From assembly GCF_006439355.1 (NCBI RefSeq), contig NZ_VFTG01000007.1, forward strand, positions 1 through 64,000: 64,000 nucleotides of DNA, in the 5' to 3' direction. Shown one piece after another: positions 35,400 to 46,324 of this stretch (position 1 is its first letter; the number at the start of each line of letters is the position of its first letter). The DNA is from Mesorhizobium sp. B4-1-3. GTDB taxonomy: Bacteria; Pseudomonadota; Alphaproteobacteria; Rhizobiales; Rhizobiaceae. Position numbers and translations under genes: made by a program. The notes below the pieces were generated by a model. That model was not told where the DNA came from and did not search any database. It worked only from the letters and a program-made list of their open reading frames with translations.

Positions 35400-35411
35400 C
35401 AATTGCAATTG
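35400..35411. promoter_or_regulatory. 12-bp palindrome upstream of ndvB
   Basis: CAATTGCAATTG is a perfect palindrome 65 bp before the ndvB start, in a 269-bp gap (35336-35604) that otherwise shows only an AT-rich stretch. It is a candidate regulator site; no regulator can be named. Confidence 0.35.
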
Positions 35412-35604
35412 GTTGCATGACTGATCGGCCGAAAGTTTGTTTTGCGCACCACGACAGGGGCGTGCCCTTTCGACAGCTTGTGGGCGAACGCCCCTCGCTC
35501 TCCGCCCCTGTTTGGATCAGGGCAAGGATTCAGGCTTTTTCGTGATACATGCAAGGGGCCGAATGATAATTCGCCTGAGCCGCGATCATGTTTGGCAACA
35601 GCCG

Positions 35605-36192
35605 TTAATGGTTGGCGGCGAAGCGGTGGAGCCCGATCACGAAAAGCAGGCCCTCCCCTTTGGGCTGAAGCCGCAATTCCGCGCTGCCGCGGTCGAGGAT
35701 CAGCGTATCGAGCGGTCCGAGGCTCGACCGGTCGTCCGTGAGGAGCGTGGCGCCGGTGCCGACGGCAAGAACGAGCGTGGTGTCGGCGCGCGGCGCGATG
35801 CGACTCTCGCCGGAAAAAGGCCGGCGTTCGACCTCATGGGCCATGCGGCCACGGCGGGTCATCACGTTGAGATCAGTGATCGGACCGCCGATCAGCGCCG
35901 CACCGGTCGGCACGTCGCCCGGAAAGGCGAGCGGCGCCGAGTCAGCAGTAAGGGGTTCGGGCGGCCGGCCAGCGATGTCTAGGACAATCCCCTCACCTTC
36001 CAGCACCGACAATGTTCGGTCGATGCCGGCGAAGCTCGAGAATGGCCCGCTGGTTTCGACGCGAGCCATCGAGACGCGCCAGTCGAAGTCATCGAGCCCG
36101 GCGCCGTCGGGAGAGATGGCGATTTCGGTAGTCGTGCCGCCGCCATTCTTCCACGGCATGACGCGGTAACCGGCAGCACGAAGGATGCGCAT
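35605..36192 (-). CDS. hutD: HutD-family protein
   Basis: A 195-residue cupin-like protein with the HutD/Ves signature MPWKNGGGTTTEIA, followed by DFDWRVSMARVE and GPFSSFAGIDRTLSVLEGEG. HutD is encoded in many hut operons. Structural work suggests it binds formylglutamate-like ligands and acts as a brake on the pathway, but no enzymatic activity is established. The ATG at 36192 is chosen because the family begins close to MRILRAAGYR. It is the last gene of the minus-strand hut set, 115 bp after hutU, with a palindromic repeat in the gap. Confidence 0.85.
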   Translation of the reverse strand: MRILRAAGYRVMPWKNGGGTTTEIAISPDGAGLDDFDWRVSMARVETSGPFSSFAGIDRTLSVLEGEGIVLDIAGRPPEPLTADSAPLAFPGDVPTGAALIGGPITDLNVMTRRGRMAHEVERRPFSGESRIAPRADTTLVLAVGTGATLLTDDRSSLGPLDTLILDRGSAELRLQPKGEGLLFVIGLHRFAANH

Positions 36193-36209
36193 CGGCTCAG
36201 ACCCGGACG

Positions 36210-36306
36210 ATTTCAAGTCGATTCGACCTGAAACCATCCGGCTCTGTCTTTTTGGTGAGGAGCATGATGTTGTCCGAAAACCGCTTCACACTTTTCGGCA
36301 TCATGC

Positions 36307-36307
<1 letters not shown>
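36210..36307. repeat. Rhizobial palindromic intergenic element
   Basis: Two nested palindromes: TTTCA..GTCGATTCGAC..TGAAA at 36210-36232, and AGCATGATG..CCGAAAA / TTTTCGG..CATCATGCT at 36261-36307. Elements with the AGCATGAT...TTTTCGG...ATCATGCT layout are abundant between genes in Rhizobiales. This copy touches the last base of the hutU stop codon and fills the hutU-hutD gap. Confidence 0.8.
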
Positions 36308-37977
<1,670 letters not shown>

Positions 37978-38005
37978 CATTGTCCCTTTCGAGTAAGGCG
38001 GCGCT

Positions 38006-38824
38006 TTAGCGCCCGGCCCAGTCAATGGCGGTTTCGAGGATCGTTTTCAGCGTGGCGCGGATCGGCGCGGCATAGGTGGCATCGTAAGGCACCGGCCAAT
38101 TTTCCGGCGAGCCCTTCCCTGCCGGCTCGCGCATGTAGCCGCGGTTGGAGAGCTCCATCTGTAGCGCGTGGACGCCGTTTTGAGGCTGGCCGAAGCTTCT
38201 GGTGATCCAGCCGCCCTTGAACCGGCCGTTGACCACCCAGGTTTCGCCGGTCGTGGCCAGGATGGCGGCCACTTTCTCCTGCAGCAAGGGATCCGTGCTC
38301 TTGCCGTCGTTGGTGCCAAGGTTGAAGACCGGCAGCGTGCCTTCGAACAGGCGCGGCAGCACCGAACGGATCGAATGGCAGTCGTAGAGCACGATCTTGT
38401 CATGCATGCTGCGCAGCCGGTCGATCTCGGCCTGCAGGGCGGCGTGGTAGGGAACGAAATAGGTTTCGCGGCGCTGGTCGATCTCAGCCGGCGTCGGCTC
38501 CTCGCCCATGCGGTAGAGCGGGTCGCCGTCAAACGTGTCCGTCGGGCAAAGGGTTGTCGTCGCCTGGCCGGGATAGAGCGAAACGCCCGATGGATCGCGA
38601 TTGACGTCGATAACGGTGCGCGAGATGCCGGTGTGGACGACGGTCGCGCCGAGGTCGGTGGCGAAATCATAGAGCTTGTCGATCCACCAGTCGCAGTCAC
38701 GGCGCCCCAGCCAAGTCGAGACCAGGCGGGAATCGAGGCCGGCGAGGTCGATGCCGGTGTGTGGGATCGAGACCAGGAGCGGGGCCGTGCCGCGCGTAAC
38801 CGTGAGCCAATTGGGCGAGGTCAT
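38006..38824 (-). CDS. hutG: N-formylglutamate deformylase
   Basis: 272 residues of the N-formylglutamate amidohydrolase (FGase) family, which cleaves N-formyl-L-glutamate to glutamate and formate, the last step of the five-step Hut route. Typical blocks are [31 protein letters not shown] and MELSNRGYM. Zinc ligands are expected among the His/Glu of these motifs. Start ATG at 38824 has GGAGG six bases upstream. Its pairing with hutF in this locus shows that formiminoglutamate is processed via formylglutamate, not by direct formiminoglutamase. Confidence 0.95.
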   Translation of the reverse strand: MTSPNWLTVTRGTAPLLVSIPHTGIDLAGLDSRLVSTWLGRRDCDWWIDKLYDFATDLGATVVHTGISRTVIDVNRDPSGVSLYPGQATTTLCPTDTFDGDPLYRMGEEPTPAEIDQRRETYFVPYHAALQAEIDRLRSMHDKIVLYDCHSIRSVLPRLFEGTLPVFNLGTNDGKSTDPLLQEKVAAILATTGETWVVNGRFKGGWITRSFGQPQNGVHALQMELSNRGYMREPAGKGSPENWPVPYDATYAAPIRATLKTILETAIDWAGR

Positions 38825-38852
38825 AAGATACCTCCGCAAGCTGGAGTTCTAC

Positions 38853-39022
38853 GGCGCCCCCCTCTGCCCTGCCGGGCATCTCCCCCTCTTAGGGGGAGAT
38901 TGGCTGTCGCGCCGGTCTTCGCCAATCGCCTGCGTTGAAGGAAGAGCGGCGCCGAAGACGCTGCTGATCTCCACCCTAGAGGGGGAGATGGCCGGCAGGC
39001 CAGAGGGGGGCGCGAAGGAACG
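38853..39022. repeat. Palindromic intergenic element, long form (170 bp)
   Basis: Left arm GGCGCCCCCCTCTGCC..ATCTCCCCCTCT pairs with right arm AGAGGGGGAGAT..GGCCAGAGGGGGGCGC, with an unrelated middle. The end motif GCGAAGGAAC is shared with the elements at 54561 and 55706. It fills the gap between hutH and hutG. Confidence 0.85.
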
Positions 39023-39044
39023 CGATCTATCCGGGAGAGCGCTC

Positions 39045-40580
39045 TCACGACGCAATCCCCGGCAGCTTGACAGCACCCGCCGCCTTCACCGCGGCGCCGC
39101 TGCGCACCATGGCGATCGCCTTTTCCATGTCGGGGTGGAAATGGCGGTCATTGTCGAGATGCGGGACCTCGGCCCGGACCAGCTTGCGCACCGCTTCCAG
39201 CGCTTCGCTCGACGCGAGCGGCGCGTGGAAGTCGCAACCTTGCGCGGCCGCTAGCAACTCAATGCCGATCACGGCGGTCGCATTCTCGACCATGCCGAGC
39301 AGCCTGCGCGCGCCGTGGGCGGCCATCGAGACGTGGTCTTCCTGGTTGGCCGAGGTCGGAATGGAATCGACGCTCGCCGGATAGGCCTTCTGCTTGTTTT
39401 CGGAGACAAGCGCAGCCGCGGTCACCTGCGGGATCATGAAGCCGGAGTTAAGGCCGGGCTTCGGCGTCAGGAAGGCCGGCATGCCGGAGAGCGCCGGGTC
39501 GACCAGCATGGCGATGCGACGCTCCGACAGCGAGCCGATCTCGCAGACGGCGAGCGCGATCATGTCGGCGGCGAAGGCGACCGGCTCGGCGTGGAAATTG
39601 CCGCCGGAAAGCGCGGTGTCGTCCTCGGCGAAGATCAGCGGATTGTCGGTGACGCCATTGGCTTCGGTCTCAAGCGTGTCGGCGGCCTTACGCAGCACGT
39701 CGAGCGCGGCACCCATCACCTGCGGCTGGCAGCGCAGGCAATACGGGTCCTGCACGCGCTCGTCGCCGACGCGGTGCGATTCGCGAATGGCGCTGCCCGC
39801 CATGAGATTGCGCAGCGCATCGGCCGTCTCGATCTGACCACGGTGTTTCCTCAACAGATGGATGCGCGGGTCGAAGGGAGCGTCGGAGCCCTTTGCCGCA
39901 TCCGTCGAGAGCGCGCCGGCGACCAGCGCAGACTGGTAGAGCGTCTCGGCCTCGAACAGGCCAGCGAGCGCGAAAGCGGTCGAAAACTGCGTGCCGTTGA
40001 GCAGCGCCAGCCCCTCCTTGGCACCGAGCGTCACCGGCTCCAGCCCATGCGAGACGAAGGCAACCTTGGCCGGAAAGCGCCCATGCGGGGTAAAGCATTC
40101 GCCGACGCCGATCATGACGGCGGTCATGTGCGAGAGCGGCGCGAGGTCGCCGGAAGCGCCGACCGAGCCCTGCGCGGGCACGACCGGAATGACGTCGTTG
40201 GCGAGCATCCCTTGAAGCAGGTCGATGGTCTCGGCGCGCACGCCGGAGGCGCCCTGGGCAAGGCTGGCAAGCTTGAGCGCCATCATCAGCCGCACCACGG
40301 CGACCGGCATCGGCTCGCCGACGCCCGCGGCATGCGACAGCACGATATTGCGCTGCAGCGTTTCGAGATCGTCGGCCGGAATGCGGACGCTGGCGAGCTT
40401 GCCGAAGCCGGTGTTGATGCCATAGACCGGCTCGCCCTTGGCGAGGATGCGGGCCACCGCCTCGGCGCTGTCCCGGATCTTCGGCCGGCAGGCCTCATCG
40501 AGCGTCGGCACGGCGCCACGATAGATGGACCGCCAGTCGGCAAGCGTCGCGTTGCCGGGCGTCAGGATAAGTTCGGTCAT
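39045..40580 (-). CDS. hutH: Histidine ammonia-lyase
   Basis: 511 residues. It removes ammonia from L-histidine to give urocanate using the self-made MIO cofactor. The MIO tripeptide Ala-Ser-Gly is at 142-144 in [15 protein letters not shown]. Also present are [11 protein letters not shown] (catalytic Tyr53) and the [13 protein letters not shown] block. Length and register match characterised bacterial enzymes. The ATG at 40580 overlaps the hutI stop (ATGA), so it is translated from the hutI message. A palindromic repeat separates it from hutG. Confidence 0.97.
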   Translation of the reverse strand: MTELILTPGNATLADWRSIYRGAVPTLDEACRPKIRDSAEAVARILAKGEPVYGINTGFGKLASVRIPADDLETLQRNIVLSHAAGVGEPMPVAVVRLMMALKLASLAQGASGVRAETIDLLQGMLANDVIPVVPAQGSVGASGDLAPLSHMTAVMIGVGECFTPHGRFPAKVAFVSHGLEPVTLGAKEGLALLNGTQFSTAFALAGLFEAETLYQSALVAGALSTDAAKGSDAPFDPRIHLLRKHRGQIETADALRNLMAGSAIRESHRVGDERVQDPYCLRCQPQVMGAALDVLRKAADTLETEANGVTDNPLIFAEDDTALSGGNFHAEPVAFAADMIALAVCEIGSLSERRIAMLVDPALSGMPAFLTPKPGLNSGFMIPQVTAAALVSENKQKAYPASVDSIPTSANQEDHVSMAAHGARRLLGMVENATAVIGIELLAAAQGCDFHAPLASSEALEAVRKLVRAEVPHLDNDRHFHPDMEKAIAMVRSGAAVKAAGAVKLPGIAS

Positions 40581-41809
40581 TGTCCTCTCCAGATACGGGC
40601 ATGGAGCGGATTGAAGCCCATGCGGTAGACGAGTTCGGCCGGGCGCTCGATGTCCCAGATGGCGAGATCGGCCGATTTGCCGGCTTCCAACGTGCCGGTC
40701 TGTTCCAGCAAGCCCAACGCGCGCGCGGCCTCGCGGGTGACGCCGGCGAGGCATTCGTCGACGGTCATGCCGAACAGCGTCGCGGCCATATTCATGGTAA
40801 GCAGGAGCGAGGTGAGCGGCGAGGTGCCGGGATTGCTGTCGGTAGCGACAGCCATCTTGACGCCGTGGCGGCGAAAAAGGTCGACCGGCGGTTTTTTCGT
40901 CTCGCGGATGAAGTAGTAGGCGCCGGGCAGGATGGTCGCCACGGTGCCGGCCTTCGCCATCGCGGCGGCGCCCTCCTCATCGGTGTATTCGAGATGGTCG
41001 GCCGACAGCGCGCCATAGCGAGCCGCAAGCGCCGCGCCATGCAGGTTGGAAAGCTGGTCGGCGTGGAGTTTCACCGGCAGGCCGAGCGCCTTGGCCTTGT
41101 CGAAGACGCGCGCCATCTGTTCGGACGAGAAGGCTATGCCTTCGCAAAAACCATCGACGGCGTCGGCGAGCTTTTCGGCGGCGACCTGCGGCAGGATGGT
41201 CTCGGCGATGAGATCGATGAACGCATCCTTATCGCCGTTGGCTTCCGGCGGCAGCGCATGCGCGGCAAGACAGGTCGTGCGGACCGTGACGGGGCGCTCG
41301 TCGGCCAGGCGGCGGGCGGCGCGCAGCGATTTCTTCTCGTTGTCGGCGTCGAGTCCATAGCCGGATTTGACCTCGACGGTGGTGACGCCTTCGGCGAGCA
41401 ACGCGTCGAGACGCGGCAGCGTCTCAGCGACCAGTTCATCCTCGCTCGCTGCGCGCAGCGACTTGACCGAGGAGACAATGCCGCCGCCGGCGCGGGCCAC
41501 TTCTTCATAGGTGGCGCCGGCCAGACGCATTTCGAATTCGTTGGCGCGGTTTCCCGCATAGACAAGGTGCGTGTGGCAATCGATCAGGCCGGGCGTGATC
41601 CAGCGTCCAACGCAATCGACGGTCTCGGCGCCCTGCCCGGCCGCGGCCGGTATCTCGGCCTCGGGGCCGGCATAAACGATCAGCCCGTCACGCGCGGCGA
41701 CCGCGCCTTTTTCGACGATGCCGAGACCGACCGCCCCGTCAGCCATGGTCGCCAGGCGCGCATTGCGCCAGACCCGATGGCCGCTCTTCCCGTTTGCTCC
41801 ACCCATCAT
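40577..41809 (-). CDS. hutI: Imidazolonepropionase
   Basis: 410-residue amidohydrolase that opens imidazolone propionate to N-formimino-L-glutamate. Metal-binding motif [10 protein letters not shown] is at about 77-86, and further ligands are expected in HADQLSN, SADHLEY and [24 protein letters not shown] is typical of the family. It is first on the minus-strand hut transcript. A palindromic HutC-operator candidate lies 26 bp upstream of its start. The first of two consecutive ATG codons is used here. Confidence 0.96.
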   Translation of the reverse strand: MMGGANGKSGHRVWRNARLATMADGAVGLGIVEKGAVAARDGLIVYAGPEAEIPAAAGQGAETVDCVGRWITPGLIDCHTHLVYAGNRANEFEMRLAGATYEEVARAGGGIVSSVKSLRAASEDELVAETLPRLDALLAEGVTTVEVKSGYGLDADNEKKSLRAARRLADERPVTVRTTCLAAHALPPEANGDKDAFIDLIAETILPQVAAEKLADAVDGFCEGIAFSSEQMARVFDKAKALGLPVKLHADQLSNLHGAALAARYGALSADHLEYTDEEGAAAMAKAGTVATILPGAYYFIRETKKPPVDLFRRHGVKMAVATDSNPGTSPLTSLLLTMNMAATLFGMTVDECLAGVTREAARALGLLEQTGTLEAGKSADLAIWDIERPAELVYRMGFNPLHARIWRGQ

Positions 41810-41834
41810 CTTTTCCGTTTGCTTGGATACCGAT

Positions 41835-41848
41835 TATGTATATACATA
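41835..41848. promoter_or_regulatory. Candidate HutC operator between hutI and hutF
   Basis: TATGTATATACATA is a perfect 14-bp palindrome inside the divergent hutI/hutF promoter region. It contains the GTATATAC core expected for GntR-family HutC repressors, and hutC itself is two genes away. HutC is normally released by urocanate. Confidence 0.75.
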
Positions 41849-41897
41849 TTGAAACGCGACGCAAGTGATAATGTGCCCTGGGCATTCAGATTCGGAG

Positions 41898-43259
41898 ATG
41901 GACGTGACGGCGATCTTTGCGGAACAGGCGCTGCTGCCCGGCGGTTGGCAGGACAATGTCAGGATCGCTTTTAAGGATGGCCGCATCTCCTCAGTCGAGG
42001 TCGGCGCTTCGGCGCAGGCCGGCGACGAGCGGCATGCCATCGTCCTGCCGGGCATGCCCAACCTGCACAGCCATGCCTTCCAGCGCGGCATGGCGGGTTT
42101 GGCCGAATTGCGCGGCCCTTCGGCCGACAGTTTCTGGAGCTGGCGCGAGGTGATGTACCGCTTCGCGCTGTCGATGACGCCGGACCAGGTCGAGGCGGTG
42201 GCGGAGCAGCTCTATGTCGAAATGCTGGAGGCCGGCTTCTCGCGGGTGGGCGAATTCCATTACCTTCATCATGATCGCGACGGAAAGCCTTACGCCAATA
42301 TCGCCGAGATGGCCGAGCGGATCACTGCGGCAGCCGCCGGCACCGGCATCGGGCTGACGCTGCTGCCTGTCTTCTATGCCCATTCGGCCTTCGGCGGCGC
42401 CGCTCCCAACGAAGGCCAGCGGCGATTCGTCAATGATGTCGAACGTTTCGGACGTCTGCTTGAGAAGGCCCGCGAGGGTGTTCGCTCATTGGAGCAGGCC
42501 GTCGTCGGCGTCGCGCCGCACAGCCTGCGCGCCGCAACGCCGGACGAGCTCAAGGCCGTCGCGGCCATGACGCCGAACGGGCCGATCCATATCCATGTCG
42601 CCGAACAGATTAAAGAAGTCGAGGACTGCGTTTCCTGGTCGGGCAAGCGTCCGGTCGAATTCCTGCTCGCCAACGCCAAGGTGGACAATCGCTGGTGCCT
42701 GATCCACGCCACGCATATGACAGAGACGGAAACGATCGCGATGGCCCGGACTGGCGCCATCGCCGGGCTTTGCCCGATCACCGAAGCCAATCTCGGCGAC
42801 GGCACTTTCGCGGCGCCGCTCTTCATCGAACATGGCGGGCGCTTCGGCGTCGGCTCCGATTCCAATGTGCTGATCGGCCTGCCGGACGAGCTGAGGCAGC
42901 TCGAATATTCGCAGCGTCTCGCTCACCGCGCCCGCAATGTGCTGGCCCGCGCCGGCGGATCGACGGGGCGTGCCCTGTTCGATGCTTCGCTCGACGGCGG
43001 CAGCCAGGCGCTCGGCGCCGGTCCGGCGCAAATTGCCGCCGGCTCCCCTGCCGATCTCGTCTCGCTCGACCAAAATCATCCATCGCTCTCCGGCAAGACA
43101 GGCGATGCGATCCTCGACGCCTGGATTTTTGCCAATGGCAGCAAGGTCGATTGCGTCTGGGTGCATGGCAAGAAGCAGGTCAGCGGCGGCAGGCATGCGA
43201 AGCGCGATGCCATCGCCGCGCGGTTCCGCAAAGTCATGACCGCGCTGTCGCAAGGCTGA
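41898..43259 (+). CDS. hutF: Formimidoylglutamate deiminase
   Basis: A 453-residue amidohydrolase that converts N-formimino-L-glutamate to N-formyl-L-glutamate plus ammonia. Motifs: NLHSHAFQRGM (metal His-x-His), HIHVAEQIKEVEDC, HATHMTETE and GVGSDSNV. HSHAFQRG and HVAEQ distinguish HutF from other amidohydrolases. Start: the ATG at 41898 gives MDVTAIFAEQALLPGGWQ, close to the family N terminus. An ATG at 41871 and a GTG at 41865 are alternatives. It is transcribed divergently from hutI and followed 13 bp later by hutC. Confidence 0.95.
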   Translation: MDVTAIFAEQALLPGGWQDNVRIAFKDGRISSVEVGASAQAGDERHAIVLPGMPNLHSHAFQRGMAGLAELRGPSADSFWSWREVMYRFALSMTPDQVEAVAEQLYVEMLEAGFSRVGEFHYLHHDRDGKPYANIAEMAERITAAAAGTGIGLTLLPVFYAHSAFGGAAPNEGQRRFVNDVERFGRLLEKAREGVRSLEQAVVGVAPHSLRAATPDELKAVAAMTPNGPIHIHVAEQIKEVEDCVSWSGKRPVEFLLANAKVDNRWCLIHATHMTETETIAMARTGAIAGLCPITEANLGDGTFAAPLFIEHGGRFGVGSDSNVLIGLPDELRQLEYSQRLAHRARNVLARAGGSTGRALFDASLDGGSQALGAGPAQIAAGSPADLVSLDQNHPSLSGKTGDAILDAWIFANGSKVDCVWVHGKKQVSGGRHAKRDAIAARFRKVMTALSQG

Positions 43260-43272
43260 ACAGGACCGTCCG

Positions 43273-44019
43273 ATGAGCTTGGTCGAGACAGACGATGTCG
43301 AGGGCGGCGAGAACGTCTCGCTGCATCAGCGCATCCTGTCCGACATCCGCGAGAAGATCCTGTCGGGCGCCTGGGCGCCCGGGCATCGCATTCCCTTCGA
43401 GCACGAGCTGACGACTCAGTATAATTGCTCGCGCATGACGGTGAACAAGGCGCTGTCGCAATTGGCCAAGGCCGGACTCATCGAGCGCCGCCGCCGCTCC
43501 GGCAGTTTCGTGCGCCAGCCGCAGTCGCAGGCGGCGGTGCTGGAGCTGCACGACATCAGGATCGAGGTCGAGGCGCTGGGCCTGCCCTATCGTTATGAGC
43601 GGCTGGGGCGCCTCAAGCGGCGCAGCAGCGCGGAGGACCGCGCGCTGCTCGGGCTTGCCACGCCAGGGCCGGTGCTTGCGCTGGAAGGCCTGCATTTTGC
43701 CGGCGAACGGCCGTTCGCGCTTGAGCAGCGGCTGATCAATCTTTCAGCCGTGGCCGAGGCCGGCGAGGAAGAGTTCCTCGAGATCGCGCCCGGCCCCTGG
43801 CTGATCGGCCGTGTGCCATGGAGCGAGGCCGAGCACCGCATCCGCGCCATGGCCGCCGACGAGAACACCGCCGACGCGCTCGACATCGACGCGAGCGCGC
43901 CCTGCCTGGTGGTCGAGCGCCGCACGTGGAGCGCCGAGCACCCGGTGACGCATGTGCGGTTCATCTACCCGGCGGAGAGCCACACGCTGGTGGCGCGATT
44001 CACGCCTTCGCAGGGGTAA
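43273..44019 (+). CDS. hutC: Histidine utilisation repressor HutC (GntR/UTRA)
   Basis: 248 residues. The N-terminal winged helix is typical GntR (LHQRILSDIREKILSGAWAPGHRIPFEHEL, CSRMTVNKALSQLAKAGLIERRRRSGSFV). The rest is a UTRA effector domain ending RFIYPAESHTLVARFTPSQ. HutC binds urocanate and represses hut genes. The start ATG at 43273 has AGGA upstream and is 13 bp from hutF, so repressor and deiminase share an autoregulated transcript. Convergent with the RidA gene, whose stop is 10 bp away. Confidence 0.95.
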   Translation: MSLVETDDVEGGENVSLHQRILSDIREKILSGAWAPGHRIPFEHELTTQYNCSRMTVNKALSQLAKAGLIERRRRSGSFVRQPQSQAAVLELHDIRIEVEALGLPYRYERLGRLKRRSSAEDRALLGLATPGPVLALEGLHFAGERPFALEQRLINLSAVAEAGEEEFLEIAPGPWLIGRVPWSEAEHRIRAMAADENTADALDIDASAPCLVVERRTWSAEHPVTHVRFIYPAESHTLVARFTPSQG

Positions 44020-44029
44020 CGCCGGCGCC

Positions 44030-44374
44030 TTACAGCGCCGCCGTCACGATGATCTCGACCAGATATTCCGGGCCGGCGAGCTTGGCTTCGCCGGTGGCGC
44101 GCGCCGGGGTGTGGCCCTGCGGCACCCACTTGTCCCATTCCGAGTTCATCTCGGCGAAAGTGCTCATGTCGGCCAGCCAGATGATCGCCTGGACGATCTT
44201 GGTCTTGTCGGTGCCGGCCTTGGCCAGCAATTCGTCGATGGTCTTGAGGATGTCGCGGGTCTGCGAAGCGACGTTGCCGCCGGGCTCGCCGACCTGGCCG
44301 GCCAGATAGACGGTGTTGCCGTGGATCACGATCTGGCTCATGCGCGGGCCGACATCGATGCGACGAATGCTCAT
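44030..44374 (-). CDS. RidA-family protein
   Basis: 114 residues of the YjgF/YER057c/UK114 (Rid) family. The fold markers YLAGQVGEPGGNVASQTRDIL, IIWLADMSTFAEMNSEWD and the C-terminal PEYLVEIIVTA are present. The conserved Arg that binds the substrate carboxylate is probably in PARATGEAKL. Rid proteins hydrolyse reactive enamine/imine intermediates from PLP enzymes; this subgroup is close to RidA but not certainly the archetype. Start ATG at 44374. Its position next to hut genes may be chance. Confidence 0.85.
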   Translation of the reverse strand: MSIRRIDVGPRMSQIVIHGNTVYLAGQVGEPGGNVASQTRDILKTIDELLAKAGTDKTKIVQAIIWLADMSTFAEMNSEWDKWVPQGHTPARATGEAKLAGPEYLVEIIVTAAL

Positions 44375-44543
44375 TGCGAGGTTCCTTCGTTGTGGGAGTC
44401 GCTGCTCTTTAGAGTCCGGGCCGGCGCGGAGCAAGGCCGGCGGGCACGAAACCAATTGAGCCAATTGTCTTGTCCCTGCCCTTCCGTCTACACGGCGAGT
44501 TGACCGTGCCTGGCACAATTCCGCCGGATCGTCGTGTTGACTA

Positions 44544-44560
44544 ATGTAATAACATCACAT
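44544..44560 (+). promoter_or_regulatory. Candidate Zur box upstream of aztA
   Basis: ATGTAATAACATCACAT is a 17-bp imperfect palindrome 37 bp before the aztA start. It differs at three positions from the rhizobial Zur-box consensus as I recall it (ATGTTATAATATAACAT). Repression when zinc is sufficient is the expected behaviour. Confidence 0.7.
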
Positions 44561-44596
44561 ATCGACGGCATACTCGAATTCGCGGACCGACGTCTG

Positions 44597-45415
44597 ATGA
44601 CCAATGCCTGCCTGACCTTCCGCGACCTGACGCTCGGCTATGGCAGCCATCCGGCGATCCACCACCTCAACGGCATCGTCCGCAAAGGCTCGCTGACCGC
44701 GGTGGTCGGCGCCAATGGTTCGGGCAAATCGACGCTGATGAAGGGCATTGTCGGCGTGCTGAAGCCGATGGAAGGCGCCGTGGTCCGCATGCCGGGCGTC
44801 CGCACCGCCTATTTGCCGCAGCAGTCGGAACTCGACCGCTCGTTTCCGGCGCGCGTCGTCGATCTGGTATCGCTCGGCCTGTGGCCGAAGCGCGGCATGC
44901 TTGGCCGCTATACGAAAGAAGATCGCGAGTCAGTCAGCAAGGCGCTGATGGCGGTCGGGCTCGGCGGCTTCGAGAAGCGCCCGATCGACACGCTGTCGGG
45001 CGGCCAATTGCAGCGCACGCTGTTTGCCCGCGTGCTGTTGCAGGATGCCGACCTCATTCTGCTCGACGAGCCGTTCAACGCGGTCGATGCCAAGACCGTC
45101 GGCGACCTCATTCAGTTGATAAAGCGCTGGCATGGCGAGGAGCGCACGATCATGGTCGTGATTCACGACCTCGATCTGGTGCGGCAGAATTTCCCGGAAA
45201 CGCTGCTGCTTGCCCGCCAGCCGGTGGCCTGGGGCGACACGAAGGAAGCGCTGCGGCCGGAAAACCTGCTCAAGGCGAGGCGCTTCCACGAGGCTTGGGA
45301 AGAGAACGCGCCATGGTGCGAGCCGAGCGGGCATGATCATGCCCATGACCATGGGCAGGACCATCATGATCATGCGCATGACCACCAGCATGGCTCCGGA
45401 CCGAGGGCGGCGTGA
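44597..45415 (+). CDS. aztA: Zinc ABC importer ATPase AztA
   Basis: 272 residues. Walker A GANGSGKST, Q-loop TAYLPQQSELD, signature LSGGQLQR, Walker B LILLDEP and switch His in VVIHDLDL make a complete metal-importer ATPase. The last ~30 residues are a His/Asp-rich tail with ten His, a likely metal-binding extension facing the cytosol. Identity as AztA rests on the neighbouring AztC-type binding protein. Start: ATG at 44597 (MTNACLTFRDLTLGYG). A GTG at 44534 would place the Zur-box inside the gene. Stop overlaps the aztB start (TGATG). Confidence 0.88.
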   Translation: MTNACLTFRDLTLGYGSHPAIHHLNGIVRKGSLTAVVGANGSGKSTLMKGIVGVLKPMEGAVVRMPGVRTAYLPQQSELDRSFPARVVDLVSLGLWPKRGMLGRYTKEDRESVSKALMAVGLGGFEKRPIDTLSGGQLQRTLFARVLLQDADLILLDEPFNAVDAKTVGDLIQLIKRWHGEERTIMVVIHDLDLVRQNFPETLLLARQPVAWGDTKEALRPENLLKARRFHEAWEENAPWCEPSGHDHAHDHGQDHHDHAHDHQHGSGPRAA

Positions 45416-46290
45416 TGGATTTCCTCTACGGCCTGCTCATCGCGCCCTTTGCCGATTTCGCCTTCATGCAGCGGGCGCTGTTCGGCTCGCTGATGCTGTC
45501 GCTCGGCGCCTGCCCGGTCGGCGTCTTCCTGATGCTCAGGCGCATGAGCCTGTCGGGCGACGCGATGGCGCATGCGATCCTGCCGGGTGCTGCCGCCGGC
45601 TTCCTGCTCTACGGGCTCGAGATCCTGCCGATGACCGTCGGCGGGCTGATCGCCGGCATTATCGTCGCGCTCGGCGCTGGCGCCGTCTCTCGCTTCACCA
45701 TCCAGCGCGAGGATGCCTCTATGGCGGCCTTCTATCTGATTTCGCTCGCGGTCGGCGTGCTGATGGTGTCGATCCGCGGCTCCAGCGTCGATCTCATGCA
45801 TGTGCTGTTCGGCACGGTGCTGGCGCTCGACAACGAGGCGCTGATCCTGATCGGCGGCATCGTGGCGGTGACGCTCGCCTGCCTCGCCATCTTCTGGCGC
45901 GCGCTGGTCGCCGAATGCCTCGACCCGCTGTTCCTGCGCTCGGTAAGCCGCATGGGCAGCCCGGTGCATTTCATCTTCTTGGGCCTTGTCGTGCTTAACC
46001 TGGTCGGCGGTTTCCAGGCGCTGGGGACGCTGCTCTCGGTCGGGCTGATGATGCTGCCCGCCGCCGCCGCCCGCTTCTGGACGGTGCGCGTCGAACCGAT
46101 GTGCGTGCTCGCCGTGCTGATCGGCTTTGCCTCCTGCATTGCCGGACTGCTTCTATCCTACCATGCGTCGCTACCCTCCGGCCCGGCGATCATCCTTTCG
46201 TCCGGCGTCGTCTATTTCTGCTCGATCCTGTTCGGCACGCGCGGTGTCCTGCGCGCACGCATCGTGCATCATCGGCACCGCACCGCCTAA
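45415..46290 (+). CDS. aztB: Zinc ABC importer permease AztB
   Basis: A 291-residue ABC-3 family permease with about eight helices (ALFGSLMLSLGACPVGVFLML, GGLIAGIIVALGAGAV, MAAFYLISLAVGVLMVSI, and others). The coupling motif LLSVGLMMLPAAAARFW and LSGDAMAHAILPGAA, which meets the ATPase, are typical for Zn/Mn importers. The ATG at 45415 overlaps the aztA stop. The C terminus ends RIVHHRHRTA. Followed 34 bp later by the binding protein. Confidence 0.88.
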   Translation: MDFLYGLLIAPFADFAFMQRALFGSLMLSLGACPVGVFLMLRRMSLSGDAMAHAILPGAAAGFLLYGLEILPMTVGGLIAGIIVALGAGAVSRFTIQREDASMAAFYLISLAVGVLMVSIRGSSVDLMHVLFGTVLALDNEALILIGGIVAVTLACLAIFWRALVAECLDPLFLRSVSRMGSPVHFIFLGLVVLNLVGGFQALGTLLSVGLMMLPAAAARFWTVRVEPMCVLAVLIGFASCIAGLLLSYHASLPSGPAIILSSGVVYFCSILFGTRGVLRARIVHHRHRTA

Positions 46291-46324
46291 CCCTCATTCC
46301 CACCCTTAAAAGGAGACGTTGCCA

